This document shows, piece by piece, positions 23,228 to 36,049 of a stretch of 64,000 bases of DNA. The notes under the pieces are model-generated. The model made no database searches and had not been told where the DNA came from. It saw only the letters and a program-made list of their open reading frames with translations. Source of the stretch: Taxillus chinensis (lineage: Eukaryota; Streptophyta; Magnoliopsida; Santalales; Loranthaceae). Position 1 is the stretch's first letter; every line of letters starts with the position of its first letter. The position numbers and the translations under genes were made by a program. Location: NCBI GenBank assembly GCA_023512835.1, contig CM042090.1, positions 7,045,843 to 7,109,842 of the forward strand. The letters run 5' to 3'.

Positions 23228-26200
23228 TGTAATGACCCGTGTTTGGGGTTCCGGTAGTTAACCATGTGATGGAGTGCACATCGAGGGATGTGAATATCAG
23301 TACAATGACGTATGCATCGAATAGAGCGTTTTGACTGTGAGTGGGCCCGATTCGGAGTTAGAGCCCTGAAAAGCTAATTTTGGGATTTTTGTGGTGTGGT
23401 CGGGTGACTTTGTATTCGAGGCATTATTTGGAAAAACAAACCTTAGTACAGTGATGTACTCATCAAACGGAGTGTTTTGACAGTAATTAGGCTTGATTTG
23501 GAGTCGGGACCCTCTGAGGGTAATTTTGATATTTTAACGAAATAAATGTGGCAAAGTATAAATAGGGCAGTGAAGAACTCAAATCCCTAATTATCATACA
23601 TGCTTGCCTTTCTAGAGAAAGAAAGACGAGAGGAGAGAGAAAGAGAATGGAGAAAGCGAAACTGACGATCTGGAGCTCAAATTGACCAAAGTCGATGTAG
23701 GGATTCGTTTTTCTCGCTCCTATGTTGTTGATTATACTGTAGAGTAGCTAAAATATGTGATTTAACTTCCAATTTGTGGAATTGGAAGTATAAACCCTAA
23801 AGCTTGAGAAACTCGATTTATGTTATTTTGGTATGAATTGATGCTGTTTTGGTAGACTAAGATGACTAGGATGAGTTAGAAAGCCATTTTGGGGAATGAA
23901 TTAGTACTTAAAAATGGAGATTTAACGGGTATAATTGGGTTTTGGGATGAAATCGGGAAGAAAGTAGTCGACAGTTTACGATTGGGGAGCTGCTCGAGGC
24001 TAGTGTTCGGGCGAGCTTCGAGCAAAGTGTCGAGTAGAGCATCGAGCAGGGAGCTTCGAGCATGTTGCTCGATCTTATAGTGTTGAGCAAAGCGTCGAGC
24101 AAGGTGTCTCGAGTAGTTAGACAGTGTAGTTGTCAGTGTATGTTGCTAGGGTGCCTGGACCCATTTACATTGTAACCATTAAGTCTCTCCACACTTAAGT
24201 ATTGTACTTAAGTTACAATGCAAATAACGAAATGCCCCCATTTGGATTCAAAGAAAAATACTGGAAAATCAAATTCTCACTCCTTCAAAATGTGGAAAAT
24301 GAGATTTAGTGTAAAATTCCAGAAATATACAGTTTTTCGTAGTGGTGACTTTTTGGAAAGTGGGGTTAAACCTCTTAGAAAAATCCCCAAAAATCAGATT
24401 TTATGGTATGAGGAGCCAATGTCGGGACTTTTTATTTCAAGAAAATAGCTTCTACGAAAATCCCCTTTCTTGGTCAAGACATGAGGATAGAGTTGTGAAC
24501 TCAAGTGGTCATGTGGACTTGTGAAGTTACCTTGGTAAGCCTAGGAGGCTATTATTGAGGGCATGAGAAGTGAGATGTGTTCAGAGCCTAAGAGGCTACT
24601 GTACTTGAGAGGTAATATAGTCATGTACCTGAGAGGTAATATTGTACCTGAGAGTTAAGGCGGGGCCTGAGGTAATACTGTACCTGAAAGATAATGTACC
24701 TTAGAGGTAATAAAATATTGTGCATGAGAGACAATGTTGTGCCCAAGGGGCAATACGATGTCTGAGAGGTCATACTATGCCTGAGAGGAAACGTTGTGCT
24801 TGAGAGGCCATAATATGTCTGAGAGGTAATGTACCTAAGAGGTAATATAGTAATGTACTTGAGAGGTAATATAGTAATGTATCTGAGATACAATGTACTT
24901 GATAGGTAATATAAAACATTGTGCCTGAGAGGCAATGCTGTGCCCGAGGGGCAATACTATGCTTGAGAGGTCATATTCCTGAGAGGAAATACTGTGTATA
25001 AGAGGTAAGACTGAGCCTAGTGAGGCTGTGTGCGAAACTATTGTGGCTGGTTTGATGCTATAGTTTGGGTCATGATGGCTAAGGTGTCGAAGGGGCGATG
25101 AGGGTGGCCGACACTGTGAGAGCCTCATGGTATGTTGAAAGTTATGGTAATGGTTAGCTCGTATACTTACGTGTACTGTGTGGGACCTTTGGGTCTGTTG
25201 TGATATATTATACTCGCTTGTATACTTGTGTGTGAGATCTATGTGACATGTGGGACTCTTAAGTCCACGTGAGATGTCTGCCCAGTGGCATATTCCGTGG
25301 TTGAGTTTGAGCTGAGTTGAGCTCAGTGCAGATGTACCCTTACGTGTGGATGTGATAGGTGGCTAAGGCCCCCTCCTTGGTTTGTAATGTACCCTGTTGG
25401 GTGAGGCTACGACCTAATGAGCTTGTTATGTTGATATGATCTTGTTAAGGATCATAGACAAGCTGTCCTAATGGGGACAGGCTATGCCCTAAGGTGATGT
25501 GGATCCTGTTTAGGATTGTGGTGGACATGCTAAGTCCTTGTGTGGATAGGATAGGCTATCCTGCTGATGTGATTTGTTGATAATCCTATTTTGGATTGTG
25601 GGGAAACATACCGAGTCATGATGAGGAGAGGTTGTCCTGGTGAAATGTTGTATTGATGGGATGTTGTGAGGCTTCTGATGACAAGTGGTAGAGACCCCGA
25701 GATGTTATGCTGGTGTCAGAGTCTGTTTGTCCTCAGGAAGGTGTTCTATGATATCGAAAGTCCTCTTAATCCGAGGTGGTTGAGCGGCGTGTCTCGCAGA
25801 GCGGCGGTATCAGATTGGAATACCTATTCCTTGGCACTCAGTAATGGCACCAGTACATTGTAAGAGCTGTATGGAGAGTTGGAGGTTAAAAATAAAGAAT
25901 TTGTTCCCTGATTTTAGTTTGCTTCAGGTTGTGTCCTGACATTTGTTGTCTGTATGGTTATGCTTTGAGCATGTATTTAGTGGAGGGTGTAGAGTGATAG
26001 GATCCCTATTGAGCTGTGGTTGCTCACTCCTCCTATTGTGTTTGTTTTTGTTTATTCCAGGTGCTTACAATAGCTAAGAGGTTCACCAGATGTGGAGAAT
26101 TTATGTGTGTTTATTTATTTTATTGGACTATGAAAATTATGGTGTAATCCCGTGGGGGAAAAAACATATATGTATGTGTATTTGTATTGTGATTTGAAAT

Positions 26201-26350
26201 GAGATTTCTATATATGTGTGATATGATTTTAGGGACGACACCCGTGCTAAGGTCTCTTTCTCGGTGTTATCAACAACCCCTTGTTCCTTCGGGTGCGGGC
26301 ATGGGCATTTACTACCCGGTTTTTGCGGGCCAAAAAGCCGAGGCGTGACA
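23228..26350 (+). mobile_element. 3.1-kb solo LTR with perfect 5-bp TSD
   Basis: It runs TGTAATGACCCGTGTTTGGG to CCGAGGCGTGACA, flanked by GTGGG on both sides (23223-23227 and 26351-26355). TATAAATA lies at 23557-23564. The 5' 200 bp and the 3' 400 bp (GAGCTGTGGTTGCTCACTCC, CCCGTGGGGGAAA, CGGGTGCGGGCAT) closely match the LTR at 21016. The extra length comes from internal repeats: GAGC/TCGAGCA words at 23985-24120 and the block at 24.53-25.02 kb. Its own perfect duplication shows independent insertion and later LTR-LTR recombination. Confidence 0.92.
24530..25020. repeat. Expanded 'ACCTGAGAGGTAATAT' tandem repeat
   Basis: Roughly 20-25 units of 18-22 bp, variants of GTACCTGAGAGGTAATATAG, with scattered insertions. 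Minus-strand ORFs of about 100 codons across it only translate the repeat. Confidence 0.85.
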
Positions 26351-26355
26351 GTGGG

Positions 26356-27719
26356 TATAGAGCAATTGGAGACACCACAATTCAAACATTCAATGATCTA
26401 AAGATGTCCACTCCTCTCAAAATTGATGAGTTGTCTATAGTGTTACAAAACTATATTATTATGAATATTATCATTATAATTTTTATCACAATAATATTGT
26501 ATGAATTGTCTACAGTGTTACACCAAATTCTATCAACTCAACAAATAACATAAAAAGATGTGCTTTTAATTATTATTATTATTGTCTTCTTCTCGAATTC
26601 TCTTATCTAATCTCTCTTAAAGCTCCGTGTTAGGTTTTTGCCATGCCTATTTATGTATCTTTTCCTTTCAAATTAATTAAATGGTTTGTCTTGTTAGAAA
26701 AAAGGAGATGGTGAATGAGTGTTGAATGAAAAAAGGTATCAAAATGGAGAAGGAAACAATTTGCTTGCCACAAAAATAAATTGAAAAATTATTTGGCTTT
26801 TAAGAATGTAATGAAAATTTTATTTATTTTACTTGGAAAATATAAATCTTCATATCTTACTTATAAGATTGTAAACAATCTAAGCCAAATTAAGTAGTAA
26901 AGTATCTGAACGTATTCATATTATTTATTAATGAATTAAATCAAACATGAACCTTAAATCATGATGTTTATAAACACAATTATAAAATCTTAAAAATTTA
27001 TCAAAATATTTCAAACTATAGTTTTGTTTCAAAAAAACACAATTACTTAATTGTTATGTAATGTTACCATTATTTAATATATTTATACAATTACTATATG
27101 TATTTTACTATAGTATTATAATAATAGTATAGTAATAACAATAAATATAAAAACATATATTTTTATTTAATAATATTTTAAAAGCATATTCTTATTAAAC
27201 TGTATTTAATAAATAATATATATTTATATATAATAAAAATAACTTGTATGCATAGTAATTAATTTCTTAATCACTTATTTATGAATAAGATTTTATGAAA
27301 TATTAATAAACACTTGTTATAAATATGCACTAATATAATTATGTTCAGGAACGATAATATATTTTTACAAATAAAGATAAAAAATATTTTATGTTAGTCA
27401 TAAAAGCGTACGAGGGGTACTATAGTAACTGAAGGTACAACGAGGACAGAAGCAGCCGCAGGAACCCTAACCCTAAGCCCGCCATAACATGACGCCACTC
27501 AACGCTATATAACGTATTACTTATGCCGTTGTCTCTGCCTCTCTGCCTCTCTGCCTCTTGAACATGTGAGGTCCATGTATGTGTGGTAAGGCACAATTTT
27601 CCTTGATCTTCAATCCTGTTTTCCGCTGATAATGGGGCTGTGATGTGAATTTGGGTTTTCTCTGAGAGATTATCAAGTCTCCTGATTGTTAAACACCGAT
27701 GGATCCTTCTGAGCCCACT
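26356..27719. other. AT-rich intergenic, with a promoter-like patch near 27.4-27.6 kb
   Basis: 26.4-27.4 kb is strongly AT-rich with no gene seen. At 27465-27560 there is AACCCTAACCCTAAGCCC (telo-box type), GCTATATAACG, and four CTCTGCCT words, an arrangement seen in plant promoters and 5' UTRs. I cannot attach it to a coding region. Confidence 0.4.
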
Positions 27720-28765
27720 CTCTCAAAATTACAGTTTTTATCTGTTCGTTTTATTTTTAATTTTTCTCGAGATTACGATGTTGGAAACTACCTATTTTCT
27801 GAATTTTCAAAAAATTATGATAGTTAATAATTTTCTGTTTTGTTTTGTTTTTTTTTTTTTTTTGTTTTATGAGATCTAGTAATTAATGGTTACTGAAGCC
27901 ATTGAGGTGATGAAAAACTGAATCGGAAGATTACATGTCGATTGAAAAATTCAGACTACAATTATCTGATCAATGGCTTCAATCGTTCTGTCAAATTTTG
28001 GGTTTGGTGTGTGTGAGGCACATACACTTAAAAACGTTTTTTGGTCTGTTGAAATTGTGGTGCTCCCGGGTTGTGCGTATGCAGCAAAATTCTGACTTGA
28101 ATAATATTAGATGCTTTTCCACTTCTTCCGTCCGCATTTGCATCCCTCTTGCATGGACTTAAATCATGGAACTAATTTCACTCTGGAATTTTAATGTTAT
28201 GTTTGATGGGTTGTTTTTTGTTTTTGTTGTTAATATGTAATAGTTGTTTTTGAATACACAAGATTAAAAATAATAAAAGAATATTTTTATTTTTGTTTAA
28301 CTTTTAAATTGAAAGTTGTTATCTTTATTTATTTATAGTTTTTATTTATTTTTTTCACTAAAAAATAATAATTATTTTTCGAAATAAAAACTGAAAATGC
28401 TCAGGTGTAGTTCTACTATATAATTATTTTAGATGATCATTTTATTTTTTATTAGACTACTGTATGTGTAGTTCTACTATATAATTGAGGCTGTCATGTT
28501 AGCGATGTGATCTGATCATATGTCATCATATAGTCATATGTTATCACATTAGCTTCAGGTGTACAGTTTCACCATAATCATGCACAGCACCGATTCTTCG
28601 TTTAGTAGAGTTTACATAACACTGACGTGATAGATGATTGATTAGTCAGTAGCACACTTTACTCCAGATCAAATAAGCGTGTTATAGAACACAATCAGCT
28701 GGATGTACCTCAATGTGTACATCAAGGTAAAGGGATGATCCAGCCCTCGTGCACCTGAGCAAATT
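27720..28765 (-). pseudogene. Partial decayed duplicate of the MTP5/MTPC2 3' end
   Basis: Minus-strand pieces are collinear with the gene at 61249-63980. About 28148-28028 encodes a relic of the last exon (HNPGAPQFQQTK is intact; the upstream part has drifted). About 28620-28560 is a shortened relic of the VDPFSSVS exon. 28761-28709 encodes RAGSSLYLDVHIE with its GAG|GT donor kept. The non-coding 3' part (27720-28000) also aligns with 60580-60845. The two exons at 61496-61587 and 62315-62442 have no counterpart here and the RGR motif is changed (LRCTRAG), so it cannot make a full protein. Confidence 0.85.
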
Positions 28766-29475
28766 TGGGTTCCTTAATCATCTATATCAATAGTAGCATC
28801 AAACAATTGATAAAATGGTGAAAAATAGTAGCTGGCTGCGGTGGCTGTGGGCGGCTGCCGTAAGAGAACTATTGCCAAGTATGGTTTTATCTGATATGCT
28901 AGCAGAATATATCTTTGAATTCTATGCCCCTCTTCAGACGGACCGCGAGACCATGAAAGCCTTGGCATCTTGAGGACTGTCTTTTGCTTTCCAGGATAGT
29001 ATAACTCTACACCTGATATTAATAAGGTTGATATGTTAGTTTCTGTTTACTATACTGGCCGAAAGGAAAGAAAGTTAGAAAAGCTGGTTTTAAATAGGAA
29101 ATTCAGTTCTGTTTTATTTTGTAAGGTTGTTATTTATGATTCAGTTTTTCCATTTTATGCAGCTGGAGGAATGCAATTTAGATGCTCAAAAAAATAAGAT
29201 TAATGCAGGCACGCAATATATTTGATAATGCAAAAACAATGGACTAACCTTGTAGTGGTCGGGCTAATGGATTTGAGTAACAAGCCTTGGCAAAATAAGA
29301 ACTGTGTATTCCTTTATTCGTCTTAATCTTTATTTTGGCAGTACATTATTTATATTTGTTCATTATTAGTTTGATTAAACTAACTCCTGAACAACTAACT
29401 GATTGCCTAACGACTAATTGACAGTAGTTTAAAGGTTAAACACGAGAGAGCTCTAATAAGCATTAACCAGATGCA
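28766..29475. other. Sequence between the MTP5 duplicate and an exon-like patch
   Basis: No gene recognised. At about 29161 a TTTTATGCAG|CTGGAGGAATGC acceptor-like site opens a 20-codon plus-strand reading frame that then stops. A 64-codon minus-strand ORF (28774-28968) has no recognisable family. Confidence 0.35.
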
Positions 29476-29529
29476 GTTCCCAGTTTTCACCCATTCATAG
29501 TGGGAAAAAAGAAGAGAAAAGCAAGGAAA

Positions 29530-29690
29530 GGACGTACCATCTCACGATCCAAAGTTCCAGCAATTCCCCCAGCTGCTGCCAGCAGCATACTAGATATTCC
29601 ATGCCCTGAAAGATCAGCTGGCATGGCAGTAGAAAGATTACAAATGCTTTCCATGATATATAGGAGACGAAGGCGTGATAGTATATATGG
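29530..29690 (-). pseudogene. Exon-like patch of unknown origin
   Basis: On the minus strand CTTTCAG|GGCATGG followed by GHGISSMLLAAAGGIAGTLD and EMV|GTACGT looks like an exon with acceptor and donor. The Ala/Gly-rich peptide is protein-like but I do not recognise it, and no neighbouring exon extends it. It may be a relic of a captured or duplicated gene. Confidence 0.35.
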
Positions 29691-29699
29691 AGGCACAAG

Positions 29700-31257
29700 T
29701 CAAAAGTGACCGACCATAGAGATGTTCTCTGTCTTAAGAGCTCTATATATGACACTATAAAGCAATGTATGTAGCTAAGGACCTGCAATACGAAACATAC
29801 ATATGAAATGACACTTGTAAAATACAATAATTCATTCATTTATATGTAGACTATGATCGTCATACTCCACACACCGAAAGCTATCGGCTTGGTCATACTC
29901 CATTTTTTAAAATATAGACTATGATTGTCTAAGTCAGCGTCTTTTGTCGAAAAATATAGGCGCTGTTAGTGTATGAAATTATCATCGAATACACTTTGCC
30001 CGTTTGTTCAAAAAGCTAACATTAATTTTTGTCCGATAACTGTGTCGATTTTTATGTTGTCTGACGTTGTTTGGCTGTACAATCGGGTTATCACGTCATC
30101 CGATTAAAATTAATTATTGAAAATAATTGACACGCATACACCGTTTTGTTTTCCATTAAAAATTTAACGGCAGCGACTCCTGGGATTAAAACTTTTAAGT
30201 TATTATTGACAGTAATTACCCTGCGTGCCGTGTTTCGTCAAAACGGCCGGCATGAAATGCTATTTAGAGGATTAAAAAAATGCAAATTGCAACTTGTCAT
30301 GAAAGACTATTGTTGCAGCGACAAGGACACCAGAAAATCATACTTCAGAGGCAACCATACATTACTTTACTACTCTTTAAATTTATTATTTTGAAACATC
30401 GTTGAAGTAGTAAAATCTTTTTGATCTTTACAATTTCCAACCGAGGCTTCCCATCTGAAAATAAAGAAATTTAAAAAAAAAAGAATGAAAGGAAAAGAAA
30501 AGTAGCTAGCTGTTGTTGACATGTACTCGTGCACTGTGTCAATCCACACTTTAGGCTTGAGGGAAAAAGAGCCATTCCCCTGCCTCTCAGATATATATAT
30601 TTATATGTCCAATTGAATATGGATGAGACCCTGCTAACAAAAAACCTATAAGAGCACCTCTTCTTCTTCTTTTAAACGAGGGTCTCCGCAAATGTCAGCC
30701 ATCCTTGGCGGCCATATATCATTCCTTTTTTAAGAATGATTCTTATTCGTTCAAGGGTACATTGAGGCTAACTAATTAAGAGAGATTTTGAAAACCACCA
30801 GCGGGCTCAAGAAGAAAGCTATGATGGGGGATATAAACCAAGATTTCTCCGAAGTTCAGAAGCACCCACTGGAAAATTAATTACCAAGATCATGCCGTTA
30901 AAAACATTTGCTTGAATACCCATATTACACTAGATGGGAACAAGTTACCCTGTCTATATAACCCCAAACTTAAGGCAAGAGCATAGACATTTGCAAGGAA
31001 TTGAAACAGCCGTGCGGTTATTTAATATCCCATATATAATTATTAAGCTTTTACAAGGATAATAACAAACCAAGATTTCCCAAGCTAGCACCGGATCGAA
31101 GGAACACTTAAAACTAAAGCCCTCTAATACACTGTTCATCAAAAACAGCATCATGGACCACCATTTCAAGGATTAAGTAGGACAGTTCGTAGATGTGAGG
31201 ATATCTTGTAGGTGATCTAAAATTTATTCAAGCGTCGACGAAACTTTTTTTTTTTTT

Positions 31258-31317
<60 letters not shown>

Positions 31318-31366
31318 TATATAGCATGACTTATATAGCTTATAGTAATTAAGCTCACTTATTTCT
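29700..31366. other. Intergenic, 3' flank of the NF-YB gene
   Basis: No gene seen. ORFs here are short and unsupported. The final 120 bp hold the microsatellite listed next, in the presumed NF-YB 3' UTR. Confidence 0.5.
31245..31318. repeat. Compound T/CT/AT microsatellite
   Basis: A T run is followed by (CT)n and (AT)n with one CAT interruption. It lies about 50-120 bp downstream of the NF-YB stop codon. Confidence 0.95.
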
Positions 31367-31780
31367 TTAGTAATTAGTACTGCTACTGCCAGCCTCATTC
31401 AGGTTTATCCTCTCTCCTCCAAGCTGCCTATACCTCTGCAGGTACCTCCTCATTGGCTCCACGTAGTCATCAAATCCCAGTTTCTGAAGAGCCGAAATGA
31501 TGTCGTCTCCATTGACCGTCTTCCTTCGCTCCTTCTGGCACTTGTCGGACGCCTCGGCAGTAACGAAACTTATGAACTCCGACACGCATTCTTGCACGGT
31601 CTCCTTGGCCTCCTTGGAGATTTTCGCATTCGGTGGCAGGATCTGCTTCATGATCCTCACAACATTGGCTATGGGCAGCAGCTGGTGGTGCTCCCAATCG
31701 CCTTCCCATTCGCCGCCTCCACCGCTGGCAAAAATGTTGTCGGTGTTGCCTGCTTGTTGGGGTGGTAGCCTGTCGCCCAT
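31367..31780 (-). CDS. NF-YB transcription factor subunit (non-LEC1 type)
   Basis: NF-YB pairs with NF-YC through a histone fold; the dimer then joins NF-YA or other factors at CCAAT or related sites in the nucleus. The single exon encodes 137 residues. A short Gly-rich N terminus is followed by the core from about residue 33: [40 protein letters not shown], then [20 protein letters not shown], to about 118. K56, where LEC1-type proteins carry Asp, places it outside the LEC1 group. V41 replaces the Gly usual in IANVGRIMK. The C terminus is only about 20 residues (ending EAGSSSTNY). The intron-less structure is common in this family. I cannot assign a numbered orthologue. The start is the only Met before the fold in a frame with upstream stops. 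Confidence 0.95.
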   Translation of the reverse strand: MGDRLPPQQAGNTDNIFASGGGGEWEGDWEHHQLLPIANVVRIMKQILPPNAKISKEAKETVQECVSEFISFVTAEASDKCQKERRKTVNGDDIISALQKLGFDDYVEPMRRYLQRYRQLGGERINLNEAGSSSTNY

Positions 31781-32690
31781 ATTGGTGTCTTTACATAACT
31801 AAATTAGTGAAGCGAATGAGTTATGAATGTTGTCGTGTCGCGTCGTGGTCTCGCATTTATGCGTTTCCTGGTAACAGTAAAAGTGCAATGTGACGTCAGC
31901 AGCAGTCGTGAAAGCGGGCTGGTTTGCAACGAACCATCGTTCGGCGGCTAGCTTGGTTTCTCTAGTTGCGATTAATTTCGACATATAGTTTGCACGTGTG
32001 AAATTGTTATGCATGACAAAGGTTGTTTTAATATAAAATCGATATTGATTGTATGATTGAGATTATCTAAATTATTTTAACATACACAAAAATTTCTTGA
32101 CTGAAGTAAGATCAGTTTTGAATATTTTGGCTTTAAAAAAAACTCCTAACTATAGGACCGCTGTTGTATGTCGATGACCATTTTCTAATTTAGAAAATCA
32201 TATTCCACCAATCCATAAAAGTATATTCACTTATGACAAGTTTCAAGATTTTTTATTGGTCGATAAAACATTGCTAAAATTTATGGTGCAACTTCTTTAT
32301 TTAGTTTTTCATGAAGTTTCCTCAAACATCAATATTATTCTACAACACACCATGTATCATGTTGAACTAGTGCCCATGTGAAAACTTATAGAGCCACTAT
32401 CAATATCACATCCTTTTTAAGGTGACACAACATGTGATCAAATTGATTGATTAATAGAAACTTGTATCTAATATAAGAGATTTTGATAAAACAGAGTAAA
32501 AGCTTAAAGAACTAGAAATCATTAACATGCTTGTTTCAACATACCAAAGTTTCATATCACAACACAGTTTCTCTTCAACTATCCTACAAAGATAGAACTA
32601 GAAATCCAATACTCTAACTTTATCACAATTCATTAAATCAGACTCAAGATGATAAAATCACCTACCTCTTTGCATCGGAAAACAAATCTA
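31781..32690. other. NF-YB upstream region
   Basis: No gene seen. A 71-codon minus-strand ORF (31799-32014) is weak and unsupported. The rest is AT-rich without recognisable elements. Confidence 0.5.
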
Positions 32691-32696
32691 AAGGCA

Positions 32697-32746
32697 TGCA
32701 CTTCACGTTCTTGATCCACGGACTAGTTTTTCACATTCTACACTAC

Positions 32747-32797
<51 letters not shown>

Positions 32798-33025
32798 GCG
32801 ATAGTGAATTAGGGTTAGAAAATTACCTAGAACAGGCAATTCAACCAACTTAAAAGAGATAACACTGAAAAACAAGTCGACACCGATCACCCTACACCAC
32901 ACTCCAGTGAGTCCTTCTTCCCCATGTCGACCAACAGGTGGTCAACACTGACCTCCTTACGCGTGTCGACCTGCTTGCACTTTGCATTCTTGATCCACAA
33001 ACTGGTTTCCCACCTTCTACACCAT

Positions 33026-33092
<67 letters not shown>

Positions 33093-33240
33093 AGCGTGAC
33101 AGTGAATTAGGGTTAGAAAACTGCACAGCACAGGCAATTCGACCAACTTAAAAGAGATAACATCGAAAAACAGGTCGATACCGATCACCCAACACACATT
33201 GACCAACCCCCCCATGTCGACCAAACTACCCTCCACCACA
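32697..33240. repeat. About 280-bp tandem duplication with CT microsatellites
   Basis: Copy 1 from 32697 (GCACTTCACGTTCTTGATCC) and copy 2 from 32977 (GCACTTTGCATTCTTGATCC) run in parallel through a (TC)n tract, GTGAATTAGGGTTAGAAAA, ACTTAAAAGAGATAACA and CGATCACCC. The (TC) runs are 32750-32793 and 33028-33089 and have expanded to different lengths. A degraded third part with GTCGACCAA words follows to about 33400. Confidence 0.85.
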
Positions 33241-33790
33241 ATACTCCAATGAGTCCTTCTTTTTCATGTTGACCAACAAGTGGTCGACACTGACCTCCCT
33301 ACGCATATTGACTGGTCTCGACGTCGATCAAAACACACTCTAGTGAATCCTCCATCACCATGTCGACCTAAAACTCATGTTGACCAAGATTTCCACTACC
33401 TCTTGATGAACTCCTAAATACTAGAAAATAAACATGCAAAAAGTGTATAAACCAAAATTTATGTAGAAAATACCAAAATTCTTGTACTCATAAACTTTTA
33501 CTCTATGATCCTAGGACATGGATTCTAATATCCTTTCCCCTTTAAAAGCTTTTTGCCTTCGAAAAGACACTCTCGGGTCTCCAACAACTCAACCACAAGG
33601 AACAATACAAAACACATAATACTTCTCTATGCTAATGCACTATATATAGCAACTCATGGAATAACACAAGAAATGCACAACACATATACTATGTTAATGC
33701 ACCACACCTCATATTCCTTCACACCAACATGCCACAATGCCAACACATGATAACAAGACACCATGTTTAGCATATGCAACAACACACATA
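33241..33790. other. Degraded repeat sequence left of the next LTR
   Basis: It continues GTCGACCAA-containing repeat to about 33400, then AT-rich DNA in which CATGTTAATGCACCACA-like words recur at 33630-33780. No gene seen. Confidence 0.4.
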
Positions 33791-33795
33791 GAAGA

Positions 33796-35785
33796 TGTAA
33801 AGACCAATATTTGAGTAATACTGAGAGATAACCATTTTAGGTGGCTAAAAATATCTGGACGATATTGTGTTCGTCGATGTGAGCATTTTGATTGTATTTA
33901 GGCCCGATTTTGGGTTGGGCCCCTAAAAGGCTCATTAGTTGATTTTTTTTTGGAATTTATTAGTTAACTTTGCGTTTGAGCAGTCAATTGAGTTGAAAAA
34001 ACATCTAGATAGTGATTTGCTTGTCATTTTGAGCATTTTGACTGTATTTGAACTCAATTTAGAGTTTGTGACCCTGAGGGATCGATTATTATTTTCGATG
34101 TTGATTAATTATGATTAATTAAAGAGAAAGGTAGTAAATATAAATAGTAGGAAATGAAAGTGAGCTTCCACATTACGATATCGCGTTGGTGTAGTTGAGA
34201 GCTAGAGAGAGAGCTTGGAAACTTGAAACCTTGGTAATTTAGGACGATTGGAGCTTGTGGATCTCAAGAAACTATTCCAGGTAGGTGTTCCCTTGATTTT
34301 TCACTCCTTCATTTCTATTTCACTAGATTGATATGCAAGAAATAGATAAATTCATGAAATTTGTGATGAACCCTAGAAAATTAGAGAAAATAGAAATTGA
34401 GCATGAAACTTTGATTCTTTACGTTGTTTGGTAGCCTATTGTGACCAGAGGATGTTAAAAACCCATGCTAGGGATGAATTCATGCTTAGAAATGAGGATT
34501 TAACTGTATAATTGGGTTTCGAGATGAAATCAGGATGAACACAGTCGATGGATCGCATTTGGAGAGCTGCTCGAGGCTCGAGAGTCGAGCCAGCCTCAAG
34601 CAAAGTGTCGAGTGGGGTCCTTCAAGTAGGGAGCTTCAAGCAGATTATGAGCATTGAGCAAGCTTGAGCAGGGTGCCTCGAGTATGGTACCTTGAGTAGA
34701 AGGTTTGTGTGTTGCCTGAGCCTAGTATCGTTAAGCATCGAGTGTTGAGCATCGAACATTGAGTGTCGAGTATGGGGCTCGAGCAGTTGGGCAGTGTTGC
34801 TCTGGCGCAGTTGCCGATATTCTAAAAGCTTTATAACCCACATTTGGATATTGGTGTTTGCATGGCATAACATGTTAGATGATGTGAATACGGTTCTAGA
34901 TCTAGCTCCTCATAATTTTTAGAGGCTTGGAGGGTAGTTATTTTGCTAGTATTCAATGGTTAAACTGGTATATTTAACAGTTGAGCTTGTGTTGATAGGT
35001 GGCTATGGCCCCCTTGAACTGAGGTACTCTTGAGTGGGTGTGACCTTTGTTGGGTGTAGCAGGCTGAGGCCTGAGATGAGCTCTTGGTGAGTTGATATTG
35101 TACCATGTTAGGTGAGACAACTGCTAGGCCGTTGTGAGACAGGCTGAGGGCTGGGTTAAGCTGTTGAGGTTATAGCACTAGGGCTGAGTGCCCTGGGCTA
35201 AGGATCCTCATGGGGATCGTAGACAAGCTGACTCCTATTGTGGATAGCTTGGGTCCTAATGTTTGTTTACAAGATGAGTCCTAATGATTGTAGATACAAC
35301 GCACAAGTACACTGAGCATGCAGCATAGACTTATCTGTTTTGCATAGTAGTGTGATGTGAAGTTATAGGGTCACCTACTGAGCTTGTAGCTCACTCTTAC
35401 CTTGTTATTTACCCTCTCAAGTGTGACCTGGGACTAGTGGAGGACTTTCTTCTAGGAGGACATGCCCATTATTCTAATGTATGATACAGTGCTGTATTTT
35501 GTATTGATTATGTGTGGTATCCTGGATAAGGATTCATGGACAGTTGTATTTGCACATTGTTTGTAATATGATGTATGTATGACTATTTGACATATTGTAT
35601 GCATGATAATTTATGGGAAATTATAAGATTACCCTTGATATATGACTGCACAGATTTACATGATTGAAACAGCACCCACGGTATAGTCTCTATTGGTGCT
35701 TGTTACTAACCCTTTGACTATTTGGGTGCAGGGAAAGGGAATCACGTTCTTGGTTCCGTGTTCCTTGGAATTTAGAGGCGTGATA
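33796..35785 (+). mobile_element. Older solo LTR of the same Ty3/Gypsy-like group
   Basis: It starts TGTAAAGACCAATATTTGAG and ends TTTAGAGGCGTGATA, the last CA mutated to TA. TATAAATA at 34139-34146 is about 345 bp from the start. The region 34565-34795 is rich in TCGAGC/GAGCATCGAG words, as in 23985-24120. The 3' part keeps CTACTGAGCTTGTAGCTCAC. I see no convincing target-site duplication. No coding region is attached. Confidence 0.78.
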
Positions 35786-36049
35786 AAAGGCATGCATGTT
35801 GCGTCACAAATAGTCATTTATCCCAATTAATAAAATGGATTAGTAAGAGAGAAATCAAAAGAGATTAATGTCCCTTACGAATAAAATAAATAATAAAAGC
35901 GGAGGTTAATGGAAATAAAAAGGTGAGTAATGTAAAGAAACAAGACAGAGGAAAAGAAAAAGTAAGGAAAACCCTTACGATCCACCCATCATTCTTTGTG
36001 TCCCAAACTTTGAAAATTAAAGCATTAAATTATTATTCTTGTCTTTTTA

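Noticed and set aside
24621..25128. Minus-strand ORFs of about 100 codons
   Set aside because: Translations of the GAGAGGTAAT tandem repeat.
21016..26350. The LTRs at 21016 and 23228 as the two ends of one element
   Set aside because: The right LTR has its own perfect GTGGG duplication, and only about 430 bp with no primer-binding site or coding region lie between them.
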